From Andreprevotia sp. IGB-42 (lineage in GTDB: Bacteria > Pseudomonadota > Gammaproteobacteria > Burkholderiales > Chitinibacteraceae), in assembly GCF_009848685.1 (NCBI RefSeq), contig NZ_WXTX01000003.1:124001-188000 (forward strand): DNA of 64,000 nucleotides. Reading direction: 5' to 3'. The position numbers were made by a program, and so were the translations under genes. Below the pieces are notes generated by a model that saw only the letters and a program-made list of their open reading frames with translations, had not been told where the DNA came from and ran no database searches. Below are positions 43,206 to 51,283 of this stretch, piece by piece; the stretch's first letter is position 1; the number at the start of each line of letters is the position of its first letter.

Positions 43206-43553
43206 TCATGGCTTCAGGGCAATGCCCAATTGCGTGGCCAGCGCGTGCATACGCTGCCAGTGCGGGGCAAAACCGGCCAGCCGGCCTGCACGCGCTTCCT
43301 GCTCCAGCAGATTGCACGAAGCGGACAGTTGCAGCGCCCCCAGCTGGGCGGCAGCGCCCTTGAGCTTGTGGGCAGCCTCGATGGCCAGTTGCGCCTCGCC
43401 ATTGTGCAGCGCGGCGTCCAGCGCGATCAGGCATTCTTCCTGGGTGGCAAAGTACGCATGAAGCAGTTCGCCGCGCAAATCCATCCCCAGCGTTTGCTCC
43501 AGCGCGACAAAGGTGGCTTCGATACTGGCGATTTCGTCCTGATGATTCAGCAC
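43206..43553 (-). CDS. Stand-alone histidine phosphotransfer (Hpt) protein
   Basis: A 115-residue four-helix protein with the Hpt motif AIEAAHKLKGAAAQLGA, phospho-accepting His62 followed by K-x-K-G-x-A. There is no other domain, so it would relay phosphate between a hybrid kinase and a regulator encoded elsewhere. The start is GTG at 43553, with AGG about 9 bases upstream. It is divergent from metG across a 147-base region. Confidence 0.9.
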   Translation of the reverse strand: MLNHQDEIASIEATFVALEQTLGMDLRGELLHAYFATQEECLIALDAALHNGEAQLAIEAAHKLKGAAAQLGALQLSASCNLLEQEARAGRLAGFAPHWQRMHALATQLGIALKP

Positions 43554-43659
43554 CGTTCAACCTGTTGTTATATGATTTTTTGCTAATTTACCGTGGAATA
43601 CCGAATGAATAAAGCGCGCCGGCATCATGTGTGCACATCGGGCGGTATCGTGGCTGCGG

Positions 43660-43665
43660 TATAAT
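43660..43665 (+). promoter_or_regulatory. Likely -10 element of metG
   Basis: A perfect TATAAT lies 35 bases before the metG ATG. No strong -35 is seen 17 bases upstream. This was judged by eye. Confidence 0.45.
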
Positions 43666-43700
43666 CGCCGCTTCCCTGCCAAGCCAGAATACAGTCCAGC

Positions 43701-45719
43701 ATGAGCCGCAAAATCCTCGTTACCTCCGCCCTGCCCTATGCCAACGGTTCCATCCATCTGGGACACCTGGTCGAATACGTGCAAACCGATATCTGGGTGC
43801 GTTTCCAGAAGATGCGCGGCCATACCTGCCACTACGTGTGTGCGGACGATACGCATGGCACACCGATCATGCTGCGGGCAGAAAAGGAAGGCATCACGCC
43901 CGAGGCGTTGATCGAGCGCGTGCATGGTGAACACTTGCGCGATTTCACCGGCTTCCATGTCGACTTCGACAACTACTACACCACCAATTCCGAGGAAAAC
44001 CGCCAGTTTTCCTACCGGATCTACGATGCATTGAAGAAGGACGGCAAGATCGTCAGCCGGACCATTTCTCAGTTGTACGACCCGGTGAAGAACATGTTCC
44101 TGCCGGACCGCTTCGTGAAGGGCGAGTGCCCGAAGTGCGCGGCCAAGGATCAGTACGGCGACAACTGTGAAGTGTGTGGCACCACCTACCAGCCCACCGA
44201 CCTGAAGAACCCGTATTCGGTGGTATCGGGCGCCACACCGGAGCTGCGCGATTCCGAGCACTTCTTCTTCAAGCTGGGCGAGTGCGAAGACTTCCTCAGG
44301 GAATGGACCAGAACACCGGGCAAGCTGCAGGAAGGCGCGGCCAACAAGATGCAGGAATGGTTCGAGGCCGGCCTGAATGACTGGGATATCTCGCGCGATG
44401 CACCGTATTTCGGCTTTGAAATCCCCGATGCACCGGGCAAGTATTTCTACGTGTGGCTGGATGCCCCGGTAGGCTACATGGCCAGCCACAAGAACCTGTG
44501 CGACCGGCTGGGCCTCGATTTCGACAGCTACTGGCGCAAGGGCAGCGATGCCGAGCTGTACCATTTCATCGGCAAGGACATCCTGTACTTCCACGCGCTG
44601 TTCTGGCCGGCCATGCTCGAATATGCCGGCTACCGCACGCCGACCGCTATCAATGCCCACGGTTTCCTTACTGTGGACGGCGCCAAGATGTCCAAATCGC
44701 GCGGCACCTTCATCACCGCCGAATCGTACCTGCGCCACCTGAACCCGGAATGGCTGCGCTACTACTACGCGGCCAAGCTCAACGCCTCCATCGAAGATAC
44801 CGATCTCAACCTGGAGGACTTCGTTGCACGCGTCAACAGCGACCTGATCGGCAAGTACATCAATATCGCCAGCCGCGCCGCCGGCTTCATCAGCAAGCGT
44901 TTTGACGGCCAGCTCGCCGCCACGCTCGATTCGCCGCTGCTGGGCAAGCTGCAGGCTGCCGGCAACGATATTGCCGCCAGCTTCGAAGCGCGCGAATACA
45001 GCCGCGCGCTGCGCGATATCATGGCGCTGACCGATGAAGTGAACCAGTATGTCGACCAGAACAAACCGTGGGAGCTGGCCAAGCAGGAAGGCCGCGATGC
45101 CGAACTGCAACAGGTGTGCTCGATCCTGATCAATGCATTCCGCCTGCTGACCATTTACCTGAAGCCGGTGCTGCCCAAGCTTGCCGGTGATGTGGAGGCA
45201 TTTCTCAAGGTAGCGCCGCTTTCCTGGGCGGATGCACAGACGCTGCTGCTGGCACACACCATCAACGTGTACCAGCATTTGATGACCCGAATCGACCCGA
45301 AAAGCGTGGAAGCCATGGTAGAAGAAAACAAACAGAGCCTGGAACCTGCTGCAGCGGCAGTTGCCAAACCGGATTATGAAATCCCGGACATTGCCGAAAC
45401 GATCAGCATCGACGATTTCATGAAAGTGGACCTGCGCATTGCGCGCATCGCCAATGCCCAGCACGTTGAAGGCGCAGAGAAACTGCTGCAGCTCACGCTG
45501 GACCTGGGCTGTGAAACGCGCAATGTGTTTGCCGGCATCAAATCGGCGTACAAGCCGGAAGACCTGATCGGCAAGCACACGGTGATGGTGGCCAACTTGG
45601 CGCCGCGCAAAATGAAGTTCGGGTTGAGCGAAGGCATGGTACTGGCGGCCGGCGGCGATGGCGGCCTGTACATCCTGGAACCGCATGAAGGCGCCAAGCC
45701 GGGCATGCGTGTGAAGTGA
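43701..45719 (+). CDS. metG: Methionyl-tRNA synthetase
   Basis: A 672-residue class I synthetase that charges tRNA-Met. HIGH motif: [19 protein letters not shown]. The zinc knuckle has two C-x-x-C pairs in [18 protein letters not shown]. The KMSKS loop is [11 protein letters not shown] (near residue 333). A C-terminal tRNA-binding OB domain (about 570-672, [15 protein letters not shown] to the end) makes the dimeric long form. Length matches the E. coli type. A terminator follows 6 bases after the stop. Confidence 0.98.
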   Translation: MSRKILVTSALPYANGSIHLGHLVEYVQTDIWVRFQKMRGHTCHYVCADDTHGTPIMLRAEKEGITPEALIERVHGEHLRDFTGFHVDFDNYYTTNSEENRQFSYRIYDALKKDGKIVSRTISQLYDPVKNMFLPDRFVKGECPKCAAKDQYGDNCEVCGTTYQPTDLKNPYSVVSGATPELRDSEHFFFKLGECEDFLREWTRTPGKLQEGAANKMQEWFEAGLNDWDISRDAPYFGFEIPDAPGKYFYVWLDAPVGYMASHKNLCDRLGLDFDSYWRKGSDAELYHFIGKDILYFHALFWPAMLEYAGYRTPTAINAHGFLTVDGAKMSKSRGTFITAESYLRHLNPEWLRYYYAAKLNASIEDTDLNLEDFVARVNSDLIGKYINIASRAAGFISKRFDGQLAATLDSPLLGKLQAAGNDIAASFEAREYSRALRDIMALTDEVNQYVDQNKPWELAKQEGRDAELQQVCSILINAFRLLTIYLKPVLPKLAGDVEAFLKVAPLSWADAQTLLLAHTINVYQHLMTRIDPKSVEAMVEENKQSLEPAAAAVAKPDYEIPDIAETISIDDFMKVDLRIARIANAQHVEGAEKLLQLTLDLGCETRNVFAGIKSAYKPEDLIGKHTVMVANLAPRKMKFGLSEGMVLAAGGDGGLYILEPHEGAKPGMRVK

Positions 45720-45724
45720 TCCAG

Positions 45725-45753
45725 ACCGGCGCCGTGAGCGCCGGTTTGTTTTT
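45725..45753 (+). terminator. Terminator after metG
   Basis: The 8-bp stem ACCGGCGC / GCGCCGGT with loop CGTGA is followed by TTGTTTTT. Confidence 0.9.
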
Positions 45754-45789
45754 GGCCGATATCGGTGCAATACACTAGAGGAGTACAGC

Positions 45790-45933
45790 ATGAACTTTCA
45801 CATCAATGCCATCGTATCGCTGATTGCCGGCATCCTTATCCTGGCGCGGCCACAGCTACTCAATTATATCATTGCGCTTTACCTGATCATCATCGGCCTC
45901 GTGGGCCTGTTTGGCGGTGCGCATGGCCTCTGA
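45790..45933 (+). CDS. DUF3096 small membrane protein
   Basis: A 47-residue protein that is almost entirely two hydrophobic helices: IVSLIAGILILARPQLLNYI and IALYLIIIGLVGLFGGA. The central R-P and the paired helices are the DUF3096 pattern. GAGGAG lies about 7 bases before the ATG. It overlaps the acylphosphatase start by 11 bases, suggesting coupling. Its function is unknown; it is probably a small inner-membrane protein. Confidence 0.82.
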   Translation: MNFHINAIVSLIAGILILARPQLLNYIIALYLIIIGLVGLFGGAHGL

Positions 45934-46207
45934 GGCGGCCAGCCGGCTGCGCGTGCATGGTTTGGTGCAGGGGGTGGGCTACCGCTACGCCACGGTGCTG
46001 GCTGCGCGCAAGCTGGGCATTACCGGATGGGTGCGCAACCGTACCGACGGTACAGTGGAAATCCATGCCGAGGGTGAGCCAGCCGCGCTGGCTGCGTTGC
46101 TCGACTGGGCCGGGAAAGGCCCGGCACATGCCCGCGTGGAACGGGTGGATGCAGCGGAGGCCGCCTTCGAGCATCACGACAGCTTTGAAGAGATTGCCAC
46201 GCTCTGA
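45923..46207 (+). CDS. acyP: Acylphosphatase
   Basis: A 94-residue enzyme that hydrolyses acylphosphates. The catalytic pair is visible: Arg in VHGLVQGVGYRYATVLAARK and Asn in GITGWVRNRTDGTVEIHAEG. The start at the ATG within the upstream DUF3096 gene gives the usual length; a TTG four codons earlier is possible. Confidence 0.95.
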   Translation: MASEAASRLRVHGLVQGVGYRYATVLAARKLGITGWVRNRTDGTVEIHAEGEPAALAALLDWAGKGPAHARVERVDAAEAAFEHHDSFEEIATL

Positions 46208-46260
46208 ATGGCCCCCTTCAACTAGCCCGTATGCAATGAATCGACAAAAGGACCGCAACA

Positions 46261-46752
46261 ATGATCGTGATACTGATGGGTGTATCAGGCAGTGGCAAAA
46301 CCACCGTCGGGGAACTGCTTGCCGCGCAGATGGGCTGCGGGTTTTCCGATGCCGATGCATTCCACAGTGCCGCCAACAAGGCCAAAATGCACGCGGGCAC
46401 GCCACTGACCGATGACGACCGCTGGCCGTGGCTGGCGGCAATCCGCGCGGCCATCGAGGCGCATCAGGCACGGGGCGAAGACCATGTGTTCACCTGCTCG
46501 GCGCTCAAGGCGGTGTATCGGGACATCCTCGGCAAAGGCGATGCCGACGTACATTTCGTTTATCTGAAAGGCAGTGCGGCCCTGCTGGCGCAACGGCTGG
46601 CTGGCCGCAGCGGGCATTTTTTCGATCCGCACCTGCTCGATAGCCAGCTGGCCACGCTGGAAGAACCGGCCGATGCGATCACCGTGGATATCGCGCCACC
46701 ACCAGCCGACATCGTCACCAGCATCCAGGCGGCATTGCCGCACGCTGAGTAA
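46261..46752 (+). CDS. gntK: Gluconokinase
   Basis: A 163-residue kinase that phosphorylates gluconate to 6-phosphogluconate. The P-loop is LMGVSGSGKTTVGELLA (residues 5-21). The segment DADAFHSAANKAKMHAGTPL, followed by DDDRWPWL, is the gluconokinase family's substrate region, and SALKAVYRDILG and LDSQLATLEEP follow. AAAGGA lies about 10 bases before the ATG. No gluconate transporter or regulator is adjacent. Confidence 0.94.
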   Translation: MIVILMGVSGSGKTTVGELLAAQMGCGFSDADAFHSAANKAKMHAGTPLTDDDRWPWLAAIRAAIEAHQARGEDHVFTCSALKAVYRDILGKGDADVHFVYLKGSAALLAQRLAGRSGHFFDPHLLDSQLATLEEPADAITVDIAPPPADIVTSIQAALPHAE

Positions 46753-46788
46753 TCCGCACGTGGCAGGCATAGCCTCTACCAACTGCCA

Positions 46789-47268
46789 TCAGCCGGCAAA
46801 GTGCGCCAGCATGGATTGCAGGTACTCGCCCACGCTGGCCTCACCCTCGGCAGGCGCCCAATGGGCTTTTTCTCCGCTGCCCAGCGCCTGATACGGCCCG
46901 GCCTTGCTCTCGAAGAACACGCAGCCATCCGAGAGCGCCACCACGCTGTGGAATACACCGGCAGGAATATTCACACCAACCACATCGCCACCGGGTTCGA
47001 TCACGCAGGAGTGCCCGATCCGGCCTGCCGCATCGAAATACAGCACCCCGATCCGCCCGGCCAGCGCAATGATGGATTCGGCCTTGCTCGCATCCAGATG
47101 GCAATGCGGCTGTACATAGGTGCCGGGTGCCAGCGCATTGATCAGGCGGTGACAGGGATCGGCATTATCGGTATGGAAATTGCGGTTCTTGCGCAGCCGC
47201 GGCGCCTGCAGCGCCTCTGCGCCCAGTCTGGCGAGCATGGCCTGGTCGATGAAAAGGGGATCGGTCAT
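46789..47268 (-). CDS. WbuC-family cupin-fold protein
   Basis: A 159-residue single-domain cupin. Metal-type motifs: YVQPHCHLDASKAESIIALA (His-x-His then Glu) and VNIPAGVFHSVVAL (second His). The N-terminal RKNRNFHTDNADPCHRLINA is typical of WbuC proteins, which often lie in O-antigen or fucosamine loci; no such locus is here. The start at 47268 has only GGAC as a weak ribosome site. The T tract of the candidate small RNA lies 15 bases upstream, so expression may depend on read-through from that promoter. Confidence 0.85.
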   Translation of the reverse strand: MTDPLFIDQAMLARLGAEALQAPRLRKNRNFHTDNADPCHRLINALAPGTYVQPHCHLDASKAESIIALAGRIGVLYFDAAGRIGHSCVIEPGGDVVGVNIPAGVFHSVVALSDGCVFFESKAGPYQALGSGEKAHWAPAEGEASVGEYLQSMLAHFAG

Positions 47269-47282
47269 GGTCGTGTCCGGCG

Positions 47283-47371
47283 AAAAAAAACCCGGAACGC
47301 GCGTCCCGGGTTACCAACAACATCTACAAAGGAGAAACCATCAGGACGCTAAGCGCGCGTCGAGACAGAAT
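47283..47371 (-). ncRNA. Candidate small RNA with anti-Shine-Dalgarno motif
   Basis: No protein gene occupies 47269-47515 on this strand, yet it holds a complete transcription unit. Downstream of a good promoter, the inferred transcript (about 89 nt) has a 5' hairpin GACGC-N7-GCGTC (47361-47345). An unpaired TTTCTCCTTTG segment follows; its CTCCTTT (47334-47328) is complementary to ribosome sites. A terminator stem AACCCGGGAC/GTTCCGGGTT with loop GCGC (47312-47289) and a T tract ending at 47283 complete it. Hairpin, anti-SD, terminator is the layout of regulatory sRNAs such as the Neisseria sibling sRNAs. Homology to those is a hypothesis, not shown. The alternative is a terminated leader of the wbuC-type gene. 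Confidence 0.6.
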
Positions 47372-47375
47372 AGGT

Positions 47376-47405
47376 ACTTTACCCAATCCGCACCAAAATA
47401 GTCAA
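47376..47405 (-). promoter_or_regulatory. Promoter of the candidate small RNA
   Basis: On the minus strand TTGACT (47405-47400) and TAAAGT (47381-47376) are separated by 18 bases, a close sigma-70 match in a locally AT-rich patch. The predicted start is an A near 47371. Confidence 0.6.
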
Positions 47406-47515
47406 ATAAATTCAATGCCTTGCACTATCAGAAAGCGCTCGATGGTACCAGTGTCACATCAGCGACCTGAGCGCGGTGGCAGGGTATAATCACGCTTTGC
47501 CTTCCGGTTTGCTCC

Positions 47516-48607
47516 ATGTACCTGCCAGACCCCCGCCTATATCCGCGTGTGAACGCACAGAACCCGGTGATCCGCGCGTTGATGTCCTATCTGACCGAGT
47601 CGGATGGCCACCAGGCTGCGCAGAAGCGTTTGCAGCTTGCCAGCCTGCTGGGTGATCTGATCGGCAGCAATGACAATGCCGGGCTGAACGCGGCACTGAC
47701 GCAGGCGCCTTCGCAGGATGCCTACAAGGTACTGTGGGAGTTGCTGCGTGAAACCGTGGAAAACCCCGCCGGGGGCTGTACCCGCTGGGCGATCCCGTTT
47801 GCCATTCCGGTAGTATTGGTGGCTGGCAGTAAGGGCAACGTCACGCTGCCGGGCGAAATCGATGCCGCAGTGGCATTGGATGCGCTGAAAGCGGGCGGCG
47901 TGATCGCAGCCGATGCGGATGTATGGCTGTCTGATCAATTGCTGGGCCCCGATCAGCTGGCCGCCGTCAGCGCCACGCAACTCACCCGCTGGCGTGATGA
48001 GCTGGACAGCGCTGCCGCCGGCCTGCCACGCCAGTTCGAGCTGGCACCGCTTGCGTTCAAGGACGAAGCGGTGTTCCAGCGCTACCTGGTGGGTGTGGCC
48101 ATCCAGCAGCGCGGTGCGGAAGCTGCCATCAAGCTCAATACACAGCCCGCGCAATGGACGTTGACGCTGGCGCAAAAGCTGGGGGATGCGCTCAAGACCA
48201 ATGGCGTGACCTTGTTCCCGATCCCGCGCACGCCACTGGCGTGGCTGGCCGCCACCGAGGCAGGCCGGGTCACGCAGCTGGAAACCCGTTTGCAGGTGGC
48301 CACCAGCAATGCGCTGCGCAGCATACGCAGCAACGGCCAGAGCCCGGTTGCCACCATTGCCAGCCACGAAGGCGGCGAAATCCGCATCACGTATTCGATC
48401 CGCGAAGACAAGGAGCGCTGGGAGGGCTTCGTATGGCCGCTGGCGCCGCTGGATTCGGCCGAGCGCATCCGCCATTTTGCCGAAGAGCTGTTCCAGGAGT
48501 GCCGGCTGGACGATATCCGTGTCATCGACGCGGTACAGCCAGACCAGGATCTCGACGGCCTGCCCTTCTTCGTGACCGCACACATCAAACCGGTTACCCA
48601 GCAATAA
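47516..48607 (+). CDS. Conserved hypothetical protein, function unknown
   Basis: A 363-residue soluble protein with no signal peptide or membrane helix and no motif I recognise. The first half is mostly helical (NPVIRALMSYLTESDGHQAA, LLGDLIGSNDNAGLNAAL). The middle has TRWAIPFAIPVVLVAGSKGN, and the end looks like alpha/beta (GGEIRITYSIREDKERWEGF, RIRHFAEELFQECRLDDIRV). A perfect TATAAT at 47485-47490 lies 26 bases before the ATG and is the likely -10. I cannot assign a role. The neighbour downstream is a 2Fe-2S ferredoxin 146 bases away. Confidence 0.8.
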   Translation: MYLPDPRLYPRVNAQNPVIRALMSYLTESDGHQAAQKRLQLASLLGDLIGSNDNAGLNAALTQAPSQDAYKVLWELLRETVENPAGGCTRWAIPFAIPVVLVAGSKGNVTLPGEIDAAVALDALKAGGVIAADADVWLSDQLLGPDQLAAVSATQLTRWRDELDSAAAGLPRQFELAPLAFKDEAVFQRYLVGVAIQQRGAEAAIKLNTQPAQWTLTLAQKLGDALKTNGVTLFPIPRTPLAWLAATEAGRVTQLETRLQVATSNALRSIRSNGQSPVATIASHEGGEIRITYSIREDKERWEGFVWPLAPLDSAERIRHFAEELFQECRLDDIRVIDAVQPDQDLDGLPFFVTAHIKPVTQQ

Positions 48608-48753
48608 AAAGGCGCTACCGTTGCGTGGGCAGATGTTGCAATCGGCGCACGGCGTGCAATCACGCCCCTGCGCCAATATCGGACTGGCACCGGGTGCGCC
48701 TGGTGCAACAGTCCGCTGGAATGGGTAAACCCGAGCTGAACAGGATTACGGCG

Positions 48754-49065
48754 ATGAGTTATTACAAACACCATGTGTTTTTCTGCCTGAACGAACGCGG
48801 CGAAGGCGAGCGCCAGAGTTGCAACCGCTGCGGCGCCAGCACCATGCAGGCGTATGCCAAGGACAAGGTCAAGGCGCTGAAGCTGGCTGGCCCCGGCGGG
48901 GTACGCATCAACAAGGCCGGCTGCCTGGACCGTTGCGAAGAAGGCCCGGTGCTGGTGATCTACCCGGAAGAAACCTGGTACACCTACCTGGACGAGAGCG
49001 ACATCGACGAGATCGTTACCGAGCACCTGCAGCATGGTCGTGTGGTTGAACGCCTGAAAATCTGA
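48754..49065 (+). CDS. Thioredoxin-like 2Fe-2S ferredoxin
   Basis: A 103-residue ferredoxin of the thioredoxin-fold class. Probable cluster ligands are Cys11, Cys23, Cys57 and Cys61 (HHVFFCLN, QSCNRCG, AGCLDRCEEGP), in the C-x(n)-C...C-x3-C pattern shared with NuoE and Azotobacter-type ferredoxins. The GP-V-L-V-IYPEETWY strand and acidic IDEIVTEHL helix follow. AGGA lies 8 bases before this ATG; an in-frame ATG at 48721 has no ribosome site. It lies 7 bases before the DUF4349 gene and is likely part of a four-gene run. Confidence 0.9.
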   Translation: MSYYKHHVFFCLNERGEGERQSCNRCGASTMQAYAKDKVKALKLAGPGGVRINKAGCLDRCEEGPVLVIYPEETWYTYLDESDIDEIVTEHLQHGRVVERLKI

Positions 49066-49072
49066 GCCCGCC

Positions 49073-49924
49073 ATGATCAAACGATACGCCTGCCTGCTGT
49101 TTGCATCACTTGCGCTGGCTGCCTGCAGCAAGGGCGAACCCCCGGCCGCTGCGCTGGCTGAAACCGCCGGCGGGCGCGCAGCACCACAGGCCGAAGCGGC
49201 AACAGCCGGGGATCAGGCGGCACCACGCCGCTACATCGCCGTGCGCCAGCACCTGACGGTGGAAACGGGCACCGACGAGCTGGCCGCCGTGTGGCAGGCT
49301 GTGCAGGCGCGCTGCCAGGAGCCGGTTTGCGAGCTGCTGGGCGCCACGCTCAACCAGGCCAGCGATTTCGGTGTGCCCAGCGCAGTGGTTTCGGTGCGCA
49401 TCCGCCCCCATGCAGCGCCGGCTTTCATCGCCAGCCTGGGCAAGCAGGGCAAGATCGTCGAACAATCGATTGCGCGTGAAGACAAGACCGACGAAGTGAT
49501 CGATGTCGAGGCGCGGCAGAAGAACCTGGCACAGCTGCGGGACAACCTGCGCAAGATGCTCGATACGCAGAACGCCAAGCTGGCCGATCTGCTGGCGGTA
49601 CAGAAGGAACTGGCCGAAGCCCAGGCGCAGCTCGACGCCATGGCCGGCCGGCGCCTGATGCTTGCCAACCAGACCGACAAGGTAGCCATCGACATCAACC
49701 TGCAGGCGCGCCGTTCGGTAGCCGAGCGCAGCGTGTTTGCGCCACTGGTGGAGGCGTGGCACAACATCGGCCACCGCTTCATGGACAACGTGGCCAATGT
49801 GCTGATTTTTGTTGCCAGCATCCTGCCATGGATATTGCTGCTGTGGCTGCCACTGCTGTGGCTGCGCAAGCGCTGGAAAACCTGGCGTGCCAGCCGGCAC
49901 GCCCGCAAGGAAACACAGGCATGA
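49073..49924 (+). CDS. DUF4349 lipoprotein
   Basis: A 283-residue lipoprotein: the signal peptide ends in the lipobox LAAC (Cys near residue 18). An Ala/Pro-rich linker is followed by RYIAVRQHLTVETGTDELAA, the DUF4349 core (IVEQSIAREDKTDEVIDVEA), a coiled coil (KNLAQLRDNLRKMLDTQNAK and on) and a C-terminal membrane helix (VLIFVASILPWILLLWLPLL) with a basic tail. It would be anchored at both ends in the inner membrane or span the periplasm. Its stop overlaps the hydrolase start (ATGA). The role is unknown. Confidence 0.85.
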   Translation: MIKRYACLLFASLALAACSKGEPPAAALAETAGGRAAPQAEAATAGDQAAPRRYIAVRQHLTVETGTDELAAVWQAVQARCQEPVCELLGATLNQASDFGVPSAVVSVRIRPHAAPAFIASLGKQGKIVEQSIAREDKTDEVIDVEARQKNLAQLRDNLRKMLDTQNAKLADLLAVQKELAEAQAQLDAMAGRRLMLANQTDKVAIDINLQARRSVAERSVFAPLVEAWHNIGHRFMDNVANVLIFVASILPWILLLWLPLLWLRKRWKTWRASRHARKETQA

Positions 49925-50583
49925 CCCTGATCCGCAAGGCGGCAACTTTCGAGCCGCTATCGATTCCCGGCCCGGCTGGCCAGCTCGAATGCCTGAAACT
50001 GGCCTCTGCGCTGGATCATGTACAGGGCATTGCGCTGATCGCGCACCCCAACCCGCTGGAAGGCGGCAGCTTCACCAACAAGATCGTGCATACACTGGCC
50101 AAGACGCTTTCGCGGCAGGGTTATACCTGCTATTGCCCCAACCTGCGTGGTGTGGGTAACTCGGAGGGCACGCACAGCCGTGGCGAGCACGAGCCGGATG
50201 ACATGGCCGCCGTACTGGCCCACGCGCAGGCAGAAAACCCCGGCGCGGGCAAAGCCGTGCTGGCCGGGTTCTCGTTCGGTACGCTGGTGCAGGCGCGCTT
50301 GCGCCAGCGGCTGGATGACACGGAAGTGGCCGGGCTGATCCTGGTAGGCCCCGCAGTCAGCCGTTACGATTTTCCGGGCGTACCTGCGGATACCATCGTC
50401 ATCCACGGTGAGGAAGATGAGGTGATCAGCCTGCAGGCGGTGCTGGACTGGGCGCGCCCGCAGCAGCTGCCGCTGATCGTCGTTCCCGGCGTCGGGCATT
50501 TCTTCCACGGCCGCCTGACGCAGTTGGCAGACATCGTGGACCTGCAATGGCGTCTACGTAGCCAGGTAAACGCGACCGCATGA
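49921..50583 (+). CDS. Alpha/beta hydrolase (YpfH/COG2945-like)
   Basis: A 220-residue serine hydrolase. The nucleophile elbow is LAGFSFGTLV (G-x-S-x-G), the oxyanion-side HPNPLEGGSFTNKIV and RGVGNSEGTH loops are typical of COG2945, and the acid and base are in HGEEDEVI (Asp) and VPGVGHFFHG (His). The substrate is unknown. It is cytoplasmic. It overlaps the DUF4349 gene upstream and the CbiM-like gene downstream by 4 bases each, so the three are translationally coupled. Confidence 0.9.
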   Translation: MTLIRKAATFEPLSIPGPAGQLECLKLASALDHVQGIALIAHPNPLEGGSFTNKIVHTLAKTLSRQGYTCYCPNLRGVGNSEGTHSRGEHEPDDMAAVLAHAQAENPGAGKAVLAGFSFGTLVQARLRQRLDDTEVAGLILVGPAVSRYDFPGVPADTIVIHGEEDEVISLQAVLDWARPQQLPLIVVPGVGHFFHGRLTQLADIVDLQWRLRSQVNATA

Positions 50584-51233
50584 ACCTGCAGGCAGCCCCC
50601 TTCCCGCCATCGCTGCTGATTGCGGCATGGGTGCTGGCCGCCATGCTGTTGCTGCACGCCGCCATGCAGTTGCGCTGGCTGCACCTGCAGCAGCATGAGC
50701 TGACCGGCTGGTTCGGTGCCACCGTTGCGGTGCTGGCGCTGTGGCAGCTGAAGGCTGGTATCCAGCCGGGTCTTTCTTACCACCTGCTGGGCGCCACCGC
50801 ACTGACGCTGATTGCCGGCCGCCAGCGCGCGTTGCTCAGCATGGCGGTCATCCTGGCCACCGAGGCCGCTTATGCGCATGGCGAATGGATGGCGCTGGGG
50901 CTGTGCTGGCTGGTATGCGTGATGCCGGTGTTCACCACCGCCGCGCTGCTGCAGCTGGCGCGCAAACGCCTGCCGGCCAATTATTTCGTCTACATCTTTT
51001 TCAATGCCTTTGCCGCCGGTGCCATCGGCATGTGGCTGGTGGGCCTGCTCAACTGCACGCTGCTGTGGCTGGCCGGCGTGTATGGATTCGGCTTCCTGCT
51101 GGAAGAGCAACTGCCGTTCTATTTCCTGATGGGCTGGCCGGAAGCGTTCACCACCGGCATCAACCTGACGCTGCTGGTCGTGTATTGCCCGCAATGGGTG
51201 GGCACTTTCGACGATACGTTCTATCTGCGCTAG
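50580..51233 (+). CDS. CbiM-like ECF transporter S component, orphan
   Basis: A 217-residue membrane protein with about seven helices in the CbiM/ECF permease pattern (MPVFTTAALLQLARKRLPAN, YFVYIFFNAFAAGAIGMWL). CbiM proteins import cobalt or nickel and use an N-terminal M-H-I metal site, which is missing here: the protein begins MNLQAAPFPPSLL. No CbiN, CbiQ or CbiO gene is adjacent. It may be a diverged orphan with another substrate. It is the third of three coupled genes. Confidence 0.72.
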   Translation: MNLQAAPFPPSLLIAAWVLAAMLLLHAAMQLRWLHLQQHELTGWFGATVAVLALWQLKAGIQPGLSYHLLGATALTLIAGRQRALLSMAVILATEAAYAHGEWMALGLCWLVCVMPVFTTAALLQLARKRLPANYFVYIFFNAFAAGAIGMWLVGLLNCTLLWLAGVYGFGFLLEEQLPFYFLMGWPEAFTTGINLTLLVVYCPQWVGTFDDTFYLR

Positions 51234-51283
51234 CGTACTGCCGCGCAGACGGCTAGATTGAAAGCAAACCAGCCCGCCGCGAT

